Below are positions 1 through 12,500 of a stretch of 64,000 bases of DNA, one piece after another. The stretch comes from Lonicera japonica. Lineage: Eukaryota > Streptophyta > Magnoliopsida > Dipsacales > Caprifoliaceae. The translations under genes were made by a program, and so were the position numbers. Numbering within the stretch: position 1 is the first letter of the stretch; each line of letters begins with the position of its first letter. The DNA is taken from NCBI GenBank assembly GCA_021464415.1, contig CM038469.1:24881901-24945900 (forward strand), in the 5' to 3' direction. Under the pieces are notes generated by a model that did not search any database, was not told where the DNA came from, and worked only from the letters and a program-made list of their open reading frames with translations.

Positions 1-350
1 TTAAAGTGAAGAAATATGATATTCTAAGAGCCAATAATACAACAAAGGAATTAAATTATATTGGTCTTCCCTAATTAATAAAAGTGGACTTACTCTAAAT
101 TATAAGGTACGTACAACAACTACTAATTTACAGAATTGAAGACAGTGGACTTACCCATCATATCAGTGGGTTTTTGCAGGGAAGAAAGAGAGGACCTTCC
201 AAGAAACTTACCAAAATTATAAGCTACATACAACAACTACCTACATATATATATATATATAAACTGCAATGGTGATTATTACATATATAGATTCAAGCAT
301 ACTCAAAAAACATAACCAAAATCGTTGCCTTGACAATTAAACTATCAAGA
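1..350 (+). promoter_or_regulatory. Upstream region of the receptor-like protein gene
   Basis: This is the sequence directly 5' of the LRR gene. A (TA)n run at about 246-261 leads into TATAAA near 258-263, roughly 90 bases before the chosen ATG, which would suit a TATA box with a short leader. Two approximate direct repeats lie upstream: one containing AGTGGACTTAC (82-92 and 143-153) and one of about 28 bases containing ACAACAACTAC (97-124 and 213-240). Whether these bind anything is unknown. The TATA assignment is inferred from position only, and the TA run may simply be a microsatellite. Confidence 0.4.
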
Positions 351-3300
351 ATGAGAATCGAACGAAGGTTCTTTGAACACCTCTCGGTGCTAATTGTTTT
401 GCTTTTGTTACTACCGTACACCAAGCTTGTTCTTGGAGTCACTTCAAGAGTGGGAGATGCTAATGAGGTCAAGTGCATAGAAAGCGAGAGACGAGCTTTA
501 CTCAAGCTTAAACACGGCCTTGTGGATGATTCCGGCCGTCTCTCTTCTTGGGGGACACGCCACAAAGAAGATTGCTGCAAATGGAGAGGGGTCAAGTGTA
601 GCAACCGCACCGGTCATATAACCCTTCTTGATCTTCATGGTCCGGTCGAAGGGTCTGATTCTCAAATACTTAGTGGAGAGGTTAGTCCTTTATTTCAATT
701 AAAGCACCTGAACTACTTGGACCTCAGCTCCAATGACTTTGGAACCAAGTTCCCAGAGTTCATTGGTTCACTCACCAAATTACAACACTTGAATCTGCAC
801 GATTCGAATTTTTATGGTCCAATTCCTCATCAGCTTGGGAACCTTACCAACATGCGATTTCTTGACTTGGGGTATAATTCCGGCCTCACTGTTAAAAACC
901 TTGAGTGGCTTTCTCATCTGCATTTGTTAAGATACCTTGACTTGAGTTTCGTTTCCCTCCAGAACACCAATTGGTTGCAACCTATAAGCATGCTCTCTTT
1001 CCTAAAAGAATTGAGCCTCGCTTTCTGTGACCTCCCTGGAAACGTGTCTCTCTCTCTTCCCTTGACCAATTCTTCTTCTATTCCTCTTACCATCATTGAT
1101 ATGTCTTACAACTCTCTCCATTCTCCTTTGAGTTATAACTGGTTAGTTAACTTGAGTAGTAGTAGCCTTGTTGAACTTAACATGGGCGGTAACCCTCTAC
1201 AAGACACTATTCCTGATGCTTTTGGGAACTTGTTGTCTCTTGAAAAACTGGATCTTTCTTTTTGTCAGCTTCATGGTGAGATTCCAAAATCATTTAGGAG
1301 TCTAAGACATTTACACTACTTTGACATATCTTTCAATAAAATATCCGGGCAACTTCCTGAGTTTTTTCAGACGTTGGCAACGGATGTAGAGAAGTCATTA
1401 GAATACTTGAATTTAGATGCGAACCAACTTAGTGGTTCATTACCTGATTTTACAAAATTTTCATCCTTGAGGGAATTGCGACTTGCTGATAATAAATTGA
1501 ACGGATCTTTCCCAGGAAGCTTTAGTCAAATTTCAAGTCTTGTTTCTCTTAACTTGTCTAAGAACCAATTGACTGGACCATTGCCCAACCTAGAGTTTCT
1601 CCCTTCATTGAGAGAGTTGCACCTCGGAAGCAATAAGCTAACTGGGAGAATACCAAAAAGTGTCGGTCAGCTTTTTAAACTTGAAATATTAAATGTATCT
1701 TCAAACAAGTTTGAAGGTACAATCTCAGAAGTCCACCTCTCAAACCTCTCAAAATTGAATATGTTAGACTTGTCTTTTAACTCGCTAACTTTGGAAGTCG
1801 ACTCTAGTTGGACTCCTCCATTTCAGCTAGATATTATTAGGCTTGTGAAGTGCAAGTTGGGGCCTCGTTTCCCAAGCTGGCTTCAATCTCAAAATAATTT
1901 TTCCATGCTTGATATCTCGTGTACTAGAATTTCAGATACAGTGCCTATATGGTTTTGGAATCTCCCCAGAAGACTAACATACCTAAATATCTCTAACAAC
2001 CAGATCAATGGCATGGTACCCGATTTAACAATGAAGTTTTTGGTTGATTTTCAAACGATAGATTTAAGTTCTAACCGCTTGATGGGCCCAATACCATTAC
2101 TTCCTCAAACTTTCACAAAAATTAATCTCTCCAAAAATATGTTTACGGGATCTGTTTCATTCCTATATTGCACAATTGCAAAAGGACATGTTCCCACTTT
2201 TGTTGACCTCTCGCATAACCTATTATTAGGAGAGTTTCCCGATTGTTGGGTGGAAGATCAAGAAATACTCTTTCTTAATTTGGCAAACAATAATCTCTCA
2301 GGGGAAATTCCGAGCTCCATTGGCCTCCTAACTCAGCTTCAAGTATTGCAATTACGCAATAATAGTTTTGTAGGAGAACTACCTTTGTCTTTGAAGTGTT
2401 GTAAGGAGTTGAAGTTTATTGATGTGGGTTTAAACAAGTTATCAGGAGAAGTACCGGCATGGATTGGAGTTCACCTTAATAGATTGATTGTTCTTAGTCT
2501 ACGAAGGAACAAATTCTACGGAAGCATCCCCCCCGAAATATGTCAGCTCAACTTTACTCATATTTTGGACCTCTCTCAGAATAATATATCGGGAAACATA
2601 CCACTATGCTTCAATAAATTTGGTTCTTTGGTTGAAAAAGATGGTTTGAGCAACGTTAATTCTTTGGGCTTTGACATTTATTATGGGGATGATACTGGTA
2701 CATTTTTGGCCAATGCATTAGTGCAATGGAAAGGAAAAGAGTGGGAATACGAGAAAACTATACTCCTGTTGAAATGCATTGATTTATCTAGCAATAAACT
2801 AGTCGGAACTATTCCCCCAGAATTTGCAAGTCTCGTGGAATTAAGTTCACTGAATCTGTCGAGAAACAATTTGACTGGAAACATCATTCAAAAGATTGGT
2901 CAAATGAGAATGTTAGAATCTATTGACTTCTCTAGAAACCATCTTTCAGGCAACATACCAATAAGCCTTTCTACTTTGACTTTTCTCAGTGTCTTAGACT
3001 TGTCATATAACAACCTTTCGGGTCAAATTCCCTTAAGCACTCAGCTTCAAAGCTTCAATGCCTCGGTATATGCTGGAAACCGAGAACTTTGTGGGCTTCC
3101 CCTTCCAAATAAATGCCTAGGAGATGGAACAGCTCCAGTTCCTCCGTCTGTCGACCATGGTAAGGACAATAATCAAGAAGACGAGGATAGGTTTATAACA
3201 ATAGGGTTTTACACAAGTGTGACTCTTGGATTCATTATCGGGTTTTGGGGATTCTGTGTTCCTTTACTGCTCCAAAGTTCATGGCGATATTCTTATTTCA

Positions 3301-3383
3301 AGAAGCTAGACAAGATAATAGACTGGATCTATGTGAGAGCAAAAGTGAGAAAGGCAAGCATGCAGAGGAAGCTTAGGACCTAA
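351..3383 (+). CDS. LRR receptor-like protein (EIX/Cf-type RLP, no kinase)
   Basis: A cell-surface leucine-rich-repeat receptor-like protein of about 1010 residues in one exon. Residues 1-29 form a hydrophobic signal peptide. An LRRNT cap follows (about 40-80) with the paired-cysteine motif [11 protein letters not shown]. Then come roughly 30 plant-type LRRs (LxxLxLSxNxLxGxIP). An island near residues 765-830 contains QWKGKEWEY, typical of the EIX class. After the last LRRs come an acidic juxtamembrane stretch (NQEDEDRF), one transmembrane helix near 953-975 with GFIIG (GxxxG), and a basic 35-residue tail without kinase. The frame opens upstream at a TTG (330), but the first ATG is 351 and gives a proper signal peptide. 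EIX/Cf-type RLPs sense microbial molecules and signal through the SOBIR1 and BAK1 kinases; the ligand cannot be told from sequence. No stop or frameshift is seen, so the gene looks intact. Orthology to a named gene is not claimed. Confidence 0.93.
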   Translation: MRIERRFFEHLSVLIVLLLLLPYTKLVLGVTSRVGDANEVKCIESERRALLKLKHGLVDDSGRLSSWGTRHKEDCCKWRGVKCSNRTGHITLLDLHGPVEGSDSQILSGEVSPLFQLKHLNYLDLSSNDFGTKFPEFIGSLTKLQHLNLHDSNFYGPIPHQLGNLTNMRFLDLGYNSGLTVKNLEWLSHLHLLRYLDLSFVSLQNTNWLQPISMLSFLKELSLAFCDLPGNVSLSLPLTNSSSIPLTIIDMSYNSLHSPLSYNWLVNLSSSSLVELNMGGNPLQDTIPDAFGNLLSLEKLDLSFCQLHGEIPKSFRSLRHLHYFDISFNKISGQLPEFFQTLATDVEKSLEYLNLDANQLSGSLPDFTKFSSLRELRLADNKLNGSFPGSFSQISSLVSLNLSKNQLTGPLPNLEFLPSLRELHLGSNKLTGRIPKSVGQLFKLEILNVSSNKFEGTISEVHLSNLSKLNMLDLSFNSLTLEVDSSWTPPFQLDIIRLVKCKLGPRFPSWLQSQNNFSMLDISCTRISDTVPIWFWNLPRRLTYLNISNNQINGMVPDLTMKFLVDFQTIDLSSNRLMGPIPLLPQTFTKINLSKNMFTGSVSFLYCTIAKGHVPTFVDLSHNLLLGEFPDCWVEDQEILFLNLANNNLSGEIPSSIGLLTQLQVLQLRNNSFVGELPLSLKCCKELKFIDVGLNKLSGEVPAWIGVHLNRLIVLSLRRNKFYGSIPPEICQLNFTHILDLSQNNISGNIPLCFNKFGSLVEKDGLSNVNSLGFDIYYGDDTGTFLANALVQWKGKEWEYEKTILLLKCIDLSSNKLVGTIPPEFASLVELSSLNLSRNNLTGNIIQKIGQMRMLESIDFSRNHLSGNIPISLSTLTFLSVLDLSYNNLSGQIPLSTQLQSFNASVYAGNRELCGLPLPNKCLGDGTAPVPPSVDHGKDNNQEDEDRFITIGFYTSVTLGFIIGFWGFCVPLLLQSSWRYSYFKKLDKIIDWIYVRAKVRKASMQRKLRT

Positions 3384-4380
3384 ACGACCGGTTAGTATCG
3401 TCTTCCTATTTTATTTACTTTCCTATATTAGCAGGTTTCGCATCCTTGTTTAACATTCCCAATTTTTTCTTCTATTGGTGATGTAAATCAATTTCGCTAA
3501 TAAATATTATGCAGTAAATATATTAGTCCTAATATGAAGCCTATGAAAAATGGTGAAACTGCTTGTTTTGAGAAAACAAAAACTATATTATGATGGCAAT
3601 GATATGCCATGTTACTTATATTTTTGTTTATGGCAGATGCTGGTTCTAAGAGTCAAGTGCAGAATTTCTTTCGGAGTTCATGATGGTATATTTACTGGTT
3701 TTGGGAGTCTTGCAAAAAGCTTCTATTTCTACTTCAACTCTTTAGCTTATAAATTAAATGTACTTCCTCTAGATTGTGTTTTAAGTGTACTATGCAACTT
3801 AAATTTGCCTTTTAAAGGGTTGTGTTCAACAACTATTTATCTTATAAATGCGTTAGGTTTATATTTTTAGTTTGTTTGATTCCGATACCAAAAGCATTTT
3901 TCCGTTGTAATTGTTTAAGTCAAATTGAAAATTTGAAAATGCAATAATCAACGGAAGCTCACCGAATTTATCGAATTCATCGCACATAATTCTGGACCTA
4001 AAGTAAGTTGGTTATATGGTTTGATTCAAAATATAGGTGGTGGTTAAACTTAAAATTCAAAATTAAAAAGCTTTTGAGTCAAATCTACTTCTAACTATTT
4101 TTATTGAGTTTTGCGGAAATTTGAAAAGTCCGGTTCACATAAATTATTGAGAAATTTATTTTTTCATATCTAACATGTTTGATAAAGTTGCTTCTGAAAT
4201 TTGAATCGAATTAGTGTCTAAACGAATTTACTATACGGCAAAATAAAATAAAAAGAAAAATACAATAAAAAGATTCATTTTAATTAAACAAAGAAAAAGG
4301 AATAAAAAAAATATTAGCCTTTGAAAAGTCAAAGATTCCTCTTTTATTTGAAAACCCGTGCCCATGCTTTTATCTTTTAA
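3384..4380. other. 3' flank of the RLP gene and AT-rich intergenic DNA
   Basis: An AATAAA at 3499-3504, about 115 bases after the stop codon, is a plausible polyadenylation signal for the receptor-like protein. The rest is AT-rich with no recognisable gene. A 106-codon open frame at 3550-3870 has low-complexity, hydrophobic content without family features and is not regarded as a gene. Confidence 0.45.
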
Positions 4381-5130
4381 AGCTTGTCATGTTGGTGGAG
4401 CCAAGCCATCTTCTACCAAAGCCAGCCACGCGGAGAAGATCAAATAAGAATTTGTTCACAGCCCTCGCAATTTGGATCGACGCACCTTCAGCTTGGATCG
4501 ATCCGGTGGGTTCTCAGCATATTTTTGGATCGATCCGGTACTATTTTTGGGTTACGAATTTTTATTGCAATTTTTTTTTTTTAAATATTTTTAGCCTATT
4601 TCAAAAATTATTTTGACATATATTTTTTTTAAAATATAATTATTGGTTTCGGTCAAAAATATATGATTTTAGAGAACTTTTTGTGGCAAAAAATATTTAA
4701 ATGATATAATCAATTTTTGAGAGTTTTGAAATACCACTTAGGTTTTGTTTACAATGCCATAAGATATCATATTATTCTTTAACTTTAAAAAATTAGGGTT
4801 CTAAACATTCAAGGTCCTGCGGGAGTATTTTCGATCAGTTGTGATTGGAAACGGTGTGAGCGAAGCGATTAACGCGCGATAAGGGAGATCGCAGACAGAG
4901 GGTGAAGGATTGTGATAAAGTGCGTGAAAGGAGGCGACGGGTAAGCTGGAAAAACGGGAAGCGCTACACCAAGGCAGCTGCGGTTGGAATCTACGTTCAA
5001 GGAATTGACGTGTCGAGGATTAGTCCTACTCAAGTAGGAATACCTAGTAAATTTCTTGTGTTGTGGATTGGTTTTGTGTGATTGCTTGATTGATATAATT
5101 TGCTAGAAAACACAACACAAGATTTCGGCA
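4381..5130. repeat. LTR-like remnant with GATCGATC motifs
   Basis: This stretch has no coding content. It shows three related short motifs, TTGGATCGACGC at 4472 and TTGGATCGATCCGG at 4493 and 4525, of the kind found in LTR U3 regions elsewhere in the window. It then runs through a GC-richer tract (about 4810-5030) into a TTGTGTTGTGG tail. No TG/CA ends or target duplication could be fixed. The call as an LTR piece is inference from motif context only. Confidence 0.25.
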
Positions 5131-6010
5131 GCATTAAATTTTGATTAGACGGGGGGTTTTAATTCCGCTTATCAAATCCAAAATTATTTTTGATAAAAAC
5201 CCTAAAACCAACCGAGGCAATACAATTCGTGAATTTTTCAAAATGTGTATCTTAACCATACCTTGATGGCGCTCCAATGTTTGTTGGAACTGGAGGCAAC
5301 GTATTCTTTGTATTGCTTCCAGGCCAAGTGTAGTTTAAGAATAAATGCTTGCCGAGTTACTTTGCTGGAAATGGAGGCAACAATTATTTAGCTTATAAAT
5401 GTGTGTCTTAACCGTACCTTGATTATTGGATTTTTTTAGCATTTTGAGTCGGGCCACATCGGAAGCATACTTTGAATTACTCTTTCTGTTAAACATTTTT
5501 AGAGGAGCTCTGTAAAGCTCCATAGCTGCACAGCTCCAAAACACACAATCACCAAGAGAACGATCTAGATTCCTAGATATTCAAGTGTGCTCTAGATGTT
5601 TCTTTGCACTTAAATCTATTTGAAGTACAGAATAGTTCTGAGGAATATTTGATACGAACCACGCCAACAACGTGACGAAACCCGTAGCAAATACGGATGA
5701 AAGATCGTTTCTACAATCAGATTCAGATGGCACCGCGACCCATTGCTTATATGGAAGCAAGAACCTTGGTATATAAGGGTAGATGGATTGATGGACACTG
5801 CGACCCAACACCTATAAAGAGATGCGAACCTTGGTATATGCGAATGACGCCACAATTGATGATGATGAATCAATTGATAAGTCGAATGAACATTACGGAC
5901 AAACCGGATTTGTTCAACATGTTCTTAAAGAACAAAGGAAAAAAGCTCGCTCCATTTTATTAATCCATAGCTCTCTTCATTATATTTTTCAAATGAAATG
6001 GGATGGAGAG
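5131..6010. other. Unassigned AT-rich stretch with internal repeats
   Basis: No protein family is recognised here. A block of about 28 bases (AATGTGT.TCTTAACC.TACC) occurs at about 5240-5267 and again at 5398-5424, each followed by GGAGGCAAC-containing sequence. Read on the minus strand each repeat resembles a splice donor (AAGGTATGG and AAGGTACGG). Another pair of repeats sits at 5720-5850, where GAACCTTGGTATAT occurs twice. The stretch lies downstream, in minus-strand terms, of the promoter-like block at 6011-6182 and may be its leader. Confidence 0.25.
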
Positions 6011-6182
6011 GTATTTATAGTTGTTACAAAATACATCCAATGGTCTACATTCAATCCCACTAACTACGATCTAAGGGCTCACATTTATTCTCACCTACTA
6101 CAAGTGACATAAGCAATGACATCACTAAAGACTTAGGTAAGCGATGACATCATCGATGCATGATGTAAGCAATGACATCATC
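6011..6182 (-). promoter_or_regulatory. Promoter-like block with as-1-like motifs
   Basis: On the minus strand a TATA box, CTATAAATAC (6020 down to 6011), sits about 85 bases downstream of three related motifs written on the plus strand as TGACATAAGCAATGACATCA (6105-6124), GGTAAGCGATGACATCA (about 6136-6152) and TGATGTAAGCAATGACATCA (6161-6180). Each resembles the as-1 arrangement of two TGAC-type half sites bound by TGA-class bZIP factors, known from plant pararetrovirus and T-DNA promoters. Sequence after the TATA contains CATTTCATTTG and AATAAA. No viral or retroelement coding sequence follows, so the parent element is unknown. Confidence 0.35.
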
Positions 6183-7568
6183 AAGTACATGAGAAGATAC
6201 TAATTTTAAAACAACCTAACATAAAATAATAAATAAGTCCTATAATTAACATACAATCTTTTTTTGAATTTTCTTGCAAGAGCTCTTGTAGTCGGACCCA
6301 TGAGAACTTGAATTAGGCATGTGTATGCTTCAATCCACGTGCTTGAGCATTTGTTAGCCTTGTTCACGTCAATATTCTAGACCCCTTCTTACTACTACAA
6401 GATGTTCGCTACATTTTAAAGTGACACAAGGCACCTAGACCACTCTAGATTTTTCTAAACTTGATTTATCAAAAACCCATCTTTAATTGTAAATCACTTT
6501 TTCAGTATTGAAGGCGCTCTAATGACTTTTTGCTTTTAAAGCCCTGCTAAAACATATTCAAATAAAGAATTGCAATTAATGAAGAATAAAGGCAGATAAT
6601 TTCAATTTATTTATATGTAAAGTAATATATCCTTCGTACTTGTACCATAAGTCATACGTACAGGCTATGAACGTTTCAAGATGCAAAGGGAATCTGTGGC
6701 TAATGAACATATATAAAATGATTATGTTTCTGTGCGAGAAAGACATAGGAACATACCACCAAGAAAAATCAACTTTATAATATTCTATATACGACCTAAA
6801 TTGCCATCCCATCTTTACATATTGTTCACATCCAAGCAGCATTCCAGTTTGACCGAATATCTGTAACTTGTAAGCCCTAGAGTTGAATTGTCAATGAAAC
6901 CCATACGTCGTGTTAGTGCAGCATTAACTTTGTAATAGGTTAGGACACTATCACAGTATTTCAAACTCAAGCAGTAAAGAACCTCAATTGTGAATTTTGT
7001 CATTGATTACAAAACTATTGATTTTGACAAATATGGAACCAAATGTGTGGCTCAAGACAAAAGAATTCCAAGATTGTTGATGCAGTTTATCATCAATACA
7101 ATACCAAAAGGTTATGAATTGATGTGGGTTAGAAAAATCGAGTTTGGAAAAATATGGGGGTAGGAAAGAAAATTTTTTGGAAAAAAATAACCGAAACAAA
7201 AATTTATGCATAAGCACACGTAGAAACACAACACAATACACCAATGAAATCACCAAGGAGAAACACAACACAATCATCCACCTTCCAATGAACCTAATGG
7301 TCCACTTTTAACTAGTCTTTGAATTCTTTTTAGATTAATATGACTATGGCATAAGTTATAACGATACATTTGATTCATTTTTATTATTTTTTTTACTTTT
7401 TTTGAAGTTTCATTTCTTTTAATTAGTAGACTATTAGTTTTATTCAATTCACTCAGCTATAGTGTTGTGGTTATTTTATTTACTCGCAAGTGTACAAATC
7501 GGTATTTAGTATAGCTTAGCCAACAGCGAGGTCAAACTAAGGACCTAATGGATGGAACGTACATATAT
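6183..7568. other. Intergenic AT-rich DNA, no gene seen
   Basis: No open frame with recognisable family features is present on either strand; short frames of 60-97 codons are low-complexity. The end of the stretch (about 7470-7560) has a CTCGCAAGTGTACAAATCGG tract leading into the 571-bp repeat, which suggests that repeat belongs to a longer element starting here. Confidence 0.4.
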
Positions 7569-8139
7569 ATCTCTCACTAATTCTAATTAATTCCTAATCT
7601 CGTTCAAAATTCTATGGGATGGTTTATCAACTAAAAATACAAATAAAATAATTAATTAATAAAATACTAGGGTGGCAGGGTTATATATTTGATATCATGT
7701 TCTTAATATTCATGCCCAACAAACTCTACTCTTTGTCTCGCACTACTTAGGTCTCTCGACTCTAGTAGATGCGAAAAATAAATTCAATTATACCCAATTA
7801 ATTCTTAAAATCCAATTATTAATTCTTTCATAGCCAAACGCATGTATAAGATGAAAACACTCACTATACCCGTCAAAACACAATTTATATCCATTTTTAA
7901 CAAATCATAAATTGAATCCAACAAATTATAATGATAATCAAATCTTATTTTTTAATTAATTAAAATAGACATTCAATAAGAAGAATTATTTTTAACATTA
8001 AAGCATTAAATTGATAGAGTCAATTGGCATGAATATGTGCAGTAGAATCAATCAAATATACTCATTCTCAACCCTAGATAATAATCTAGTCTAGCACGCT
8101 TAAACATAAAACAAAACAAATAATTAAAGAATACATAAA
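7569..8139. repeat. 571-bp direct repeat, copy 1
   Basis: This copy begins ATCTCTCACTAATTC and ends near AAAGAATACATAAA. It matches 14340-14910 in the same orientation and at the same length, with scattered substitutions. It is non-coding and AT-rich. Copy 1 continues into unique sequence after 8139, while copy 2 stops where Athila-like pol begins, so copy 1 is the better witness of the parent repeat. The family is not recognised. Confidence 0.8.
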
Positions 8140-9582
8140 TAAATAAATTAGGTACTTGCTTGAGTACGTGCAGAGAAGAAGAGAAAAAATAATCAATTGC
8201 GGTTGTCCCCTCCATGATTGTTGCGGTTGCTGTAATTTTATAATTGACATTGGCTGCTATGGGGCTTTAATTGAGTAGAATAGGCCTTAGAAACATATGA
8301 ATGGGCTTGGCCCATTTGGAGCTTACTGCAATCGGCTTGGCCTGCTAGGAGTCTAGCTAGTGGGCATAAATAAGCTAAATAGACTTGATGAATGGACTAC
8401 TGCTTTAACTTGGCTGGATGGGCTGGCCTACACGCTTGGACCCATAGCTGTAGTTGCTTCAAGATTTTAATAATTGGCCCGCCAGACAATGGCTGAGCCT
8501 GCTGCACTGTGCAAAAATATATGTTGCTGCACTTTTCAATTCCAGATATCTCGTGATTTTTTATATAAGTGCTTAATTTGAGATATATGTGCTATATTGC
8601 CTTAAATTAATTAAAACGGGTAGTATGTTATTTCAATCACATAAGAATATGCTAGTATATCCCGCACACTACACTGCACGATCTACATTGAAATATTTGA
8701 ATAATCACAAGGGTTAGACATAGTTCTTTAAATTGAAAATTCATAAGCTCCCATATATGGACTATTTAGGGAGAAGTAGTCTAAGTATTGTGATTATATG
8801 CAGTGAGTTTTGGTGATGTAGTTTTGAGTGAAAATTTAAAAGACAAGCAAAGCGAGGAAAAAATGTAGAGGGGATGGAAAAGGACTACCATAGTGGAAGG
8901 AGAACCGAAAGCTCCTAAAATGGTGTATAGCTGGCATCCACTAGGGGTGAAAGCCTCCATTAAAATTGAATGATTGCTTGCATAAAAACATCATTAATTA
9001 AATCCAAAAAATGGATGTTTGAGAGAAAAAAAAAGATTGCTTCTGAGAGATAAAAACTTGAAAATCTAATGTTTTAGAGGCTTTCTAAATTTTCACGCAT
9101 ATGAGTGTAGGAATCTTTCAAGACCTATGTTTATTCGAATTGCACTTTGAATGATCCAATTTGCATGCACAACGGGATATATTTGAATACTCTGTGTTGC
9201 GTGGCTTATATGCTTACTAGTTGATTATCATTCTTTGGCCATAGTACATGTATCAATCTAATGAAAATCACAAGTTTTGATCTTAATTGATAATTTTCGG
9301 ATTTGATATATATACACAGCGATGCATGTTAAGTTGTGCTAAAATTATTTTTGTTTGGCAAATTTTTGCTTCAAATCTTTAAATCAGTTTATTTTGGGAG
9401 TTAGAAATAATTGGTTTCCCTGTTTTGCTACTTTCCGTGTATTCCTTCCTTGATTTTCTTGTCCTTTTTTGACATTAGGAGAGAGATTCTATATGTTTTG
9501 GGGAAAGAGTACATAGAAAAGGGGAGTAGTTAAAGTGGAGAGATTTAAATTCCCTGCATATTCGATTGTTTTGCCATTGTCT
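8140..9582. other. Intergenic DNA between the 571-bp repeat and the CACTA element
   Basis: No gene or complete element was recognised. The stretch includes a mildly GC-richer part (about 8200-8500) with repeated GGCTTGGCC/GGCTGG words and otherwise AT-rich sequence. It may contain the rest of the element to which the 571-bp repeat belongs. Confidence 0.35.
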
Positions 9583-12500
9583 CACTACAAGAAAAAGTGC
9601 CTTTCGTGACCGGTGAAAAACCGTCATAAAAGGTTAAAATCCATCCCAAAAACGCATTTGTGATAGCTTTGTGACGGTTTTTGAAGCGTTACAAGTTAGG
9701 GGGGTCTCAAAAACTCGGTGACGGCAAGATTCCGTCACAAAGACTTTTTGTGATGATTTTGCGACAGTTTTGTCAGTATTACAAAAAATCTGTCATTTTT
9801 GCCAATCTATTGTCACAATCTATTTGTGATAGCTTGAAACGTTACTTATATTATTATTGTGGCGACATTTGCCGTTACAAATACGTAACTTTGTTAGTCA
9901 CAAATAGAATATTTATGACAACTTGTTCGCGTTACAAATAAACATGTGCCCTATTTGGGACAACTTATTAGCCGTCACAAAAAATGTTGTGCCCTATTTA
10001 TGACAACTTATATTAGCCATCACAAAAAGTGTTGATCAATCTCACATGATTGCTACCTTGTCTGACTGAAATTTGAATGATGTTATTATTAAAATACCAA
10101 TTACAAAAAACCAATAGAACATGAACAAAGCAAAAATGAATAATATTAACTAAATTTTCTCCATTACATAGTCTAAACCAAACCAAAATATAATATCCAA
10201 AAATATTATCTACCAAGGAACATGTTATATTGTTCAATATCAATCCAAAATTATAAAAGAGTGCAACAATATAGTCTAAAGCAAATGAAACCATTGTCTA
10301 TATCTTATAAGTGTTCTTTCCAAAACAAAGCCCATTGTAGTAATCTTGCTTGCACAACCTTCATTCCCCTTCATTCATTTCCTAAAACATAAAAAAGGGG
10401 ATATCAGGCATTAAATAGAACATTAAATTCTTGAAAAAAAAGAAGTAAATTGATCCCTATTTACTAATTAAGCGTTATATCATATCTCACAAAATTATCA
10501 AATACCAATAAGGAGACTTTGGGAATTTATAATATTCTTGTGAAATTGACTAACATTATTCAAAAAGAAATAAATAATATTCCTTATAGTACATTTTAAG
10601 TATACCATTTGAATTAGAAAATACACTAACCTCGCGAGAAAAGCTTTCATCTAGGTCAAGATCTGGGCGATGAACACTTGATGAAGTAGGAACCTACGTG
10701 TTTACAATTTGAGTTATCAAAAACTTATAATAAATATAAATATTTTGAATGTAAATTAATATATATATATATACGTGACATAAATAAAATTACATTGCCA
10801 ATGCTAGATGGGCCGTTTCCACCACACAATTCAGCTAGAACCTCATCCCGAATAGAAGCTCGCATAGTCGTCATAGCCTCTTCAATTCTTCGATTGATCT
10901 TTCCATCACGCTCTCTAATTAGTTGATCGAGTTTTGTGTTGAACTCTGTTCTAGTCTCCTCGCGTATCTTGTTGAACTTATCTTCTTCATTGCTATTTCC
11001 TTTACCAAAGACAATTTGCGGGGTGACACCTTTTCCATAAGTTCGCACGCACCCATGCCCATCGGGACCAACAACTTGGGTAAATACCCCGTCTATAAAC
11101 TCAGGGGTTCGCTCCTCTTCTGGCACTGCATCCCTTCGACTTTTCATTTTCGCCTACAATTTGACATGAAATTTTTATCTATATATGATTTAAGGGGAAT
11201 TTTAAGAATTAATTTATCGTTGCTTAATTCCACACTTAAATGCAATAAAAACCCTACTTTATGTAAAATAATTAAATTAGTATAGCGTATAAGTAGGAGT
11301 CAATCCAAATCCAAGCTAATATCTAGGAGAGTTTGTCGAAATCTAATATTTTACGAACCAAATTAAAACAATTTTTAAATTTTGATTTTGAAATTATCTA
11401 AACTAAGAAACTAAACTAATTAAATTAAATCAAGGAGCAAGTAATCAATAATAGAAAATCCCAAGGAAAGAGAATCCGCCACCATGGATATAAACAAAAA
11501 AATATCTAATTATATTTTTAACATTCATCCCTACTATATAAACAAGTTTGAATTCACCATCATTCTTTCTTTAAAACTAATGTAAATAAAAATAGGCATC
11601 GCTTGTATCCCCAAATTGGTGATCACAAGAGATCCTTCCTTTATTTTAAAAACAATTAAAGTATTAGAAAGAAAACACACGTTATAGTAATGGTAATTTC
11701 AAAATCTATTTTAATTTGGGACGAATAATTAAAAATCAATTAGAATTAAATTAAGCCCATTACATCCATGGCGGTTTCATCCCTCCCCTTTGGGAGATAA
11801 TTTAGCCAAGCATATTAAATAAAACACATTAAAACAAAATAATAATTCATTATTAAAATTAAAATTAAAGTACTTAAATACAAACTATAAAAAAATTAGA
11901 AAGCTAGAAAGCGTCCCTGTTTATGATACTCGAACTGGCGTGTACCGCACGGCTTTACGCTGTTCATTTCTTCTCCTTCAATACTTCGGCCGCACAGCAA
12001 CTTGTATAGAGGATTTTCTCTCTCTAGAACTCTCTAATAATATCTATATTCTATCTATTTTTCCTATCTATTTTCTCTATATTTTTTTCTATCTCTTTAG
12101 GTGTAGAGAATGGGTCTATATATAGGAATAAGAAATAAAAGTTTACAAGGTTTAGGAAACTAGAATTGTAGAGAAAATAAAAACTTTGAGATCAATTAGG
12201 ATTCTAATTAAGAGAGAGAATAAGGAGTTATATTCAAATTAGGAGAGAATATTGAATTGGAATATTCTTTCTTCTTTATCTTCTTTTTGATCTTCAGTAG
12301 ACTTCTTCTACCTTTTTAGGCTTTTTATTATAATTTTCTTCTTTCCTGCAAAAAGACAAAATAAATATTAATCCTCCATAGTTTAAGCATTAATTATATA
12401 CTAACAAAATATTATTTGCGGGTTTAATTAACAATTTTGGGCACTTATCAATATACATTAGTAAAAAAATTATTTTAACAATATTAATGAATTCTAATAA

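Noticed and set aside
330..350. Start of the RLP at 330
   Set aside because: That codon is TTG; the first ATG at 351 gives a normal signal peptide and fits plant start usage.
3550..3870. 106-codon open frame behind the RLP gene
   Set aside because: Low-complexity hydrophobic content, no family motif, and a typical chance frame in AT-rich DNA.
5616..6112. Several overlapping open frames on both strands
   Set aside because: No conserved motif, and the overlaps on both strands suggest chance frames in repeated non-coding DNA.
4700..6200. Endogenous pararetrovirus insertion
   Set aside because: Only the as-1-like motifs and a TATA box point that way; no movement protein, coat zinc finger, RT or RNase H sequence is present.
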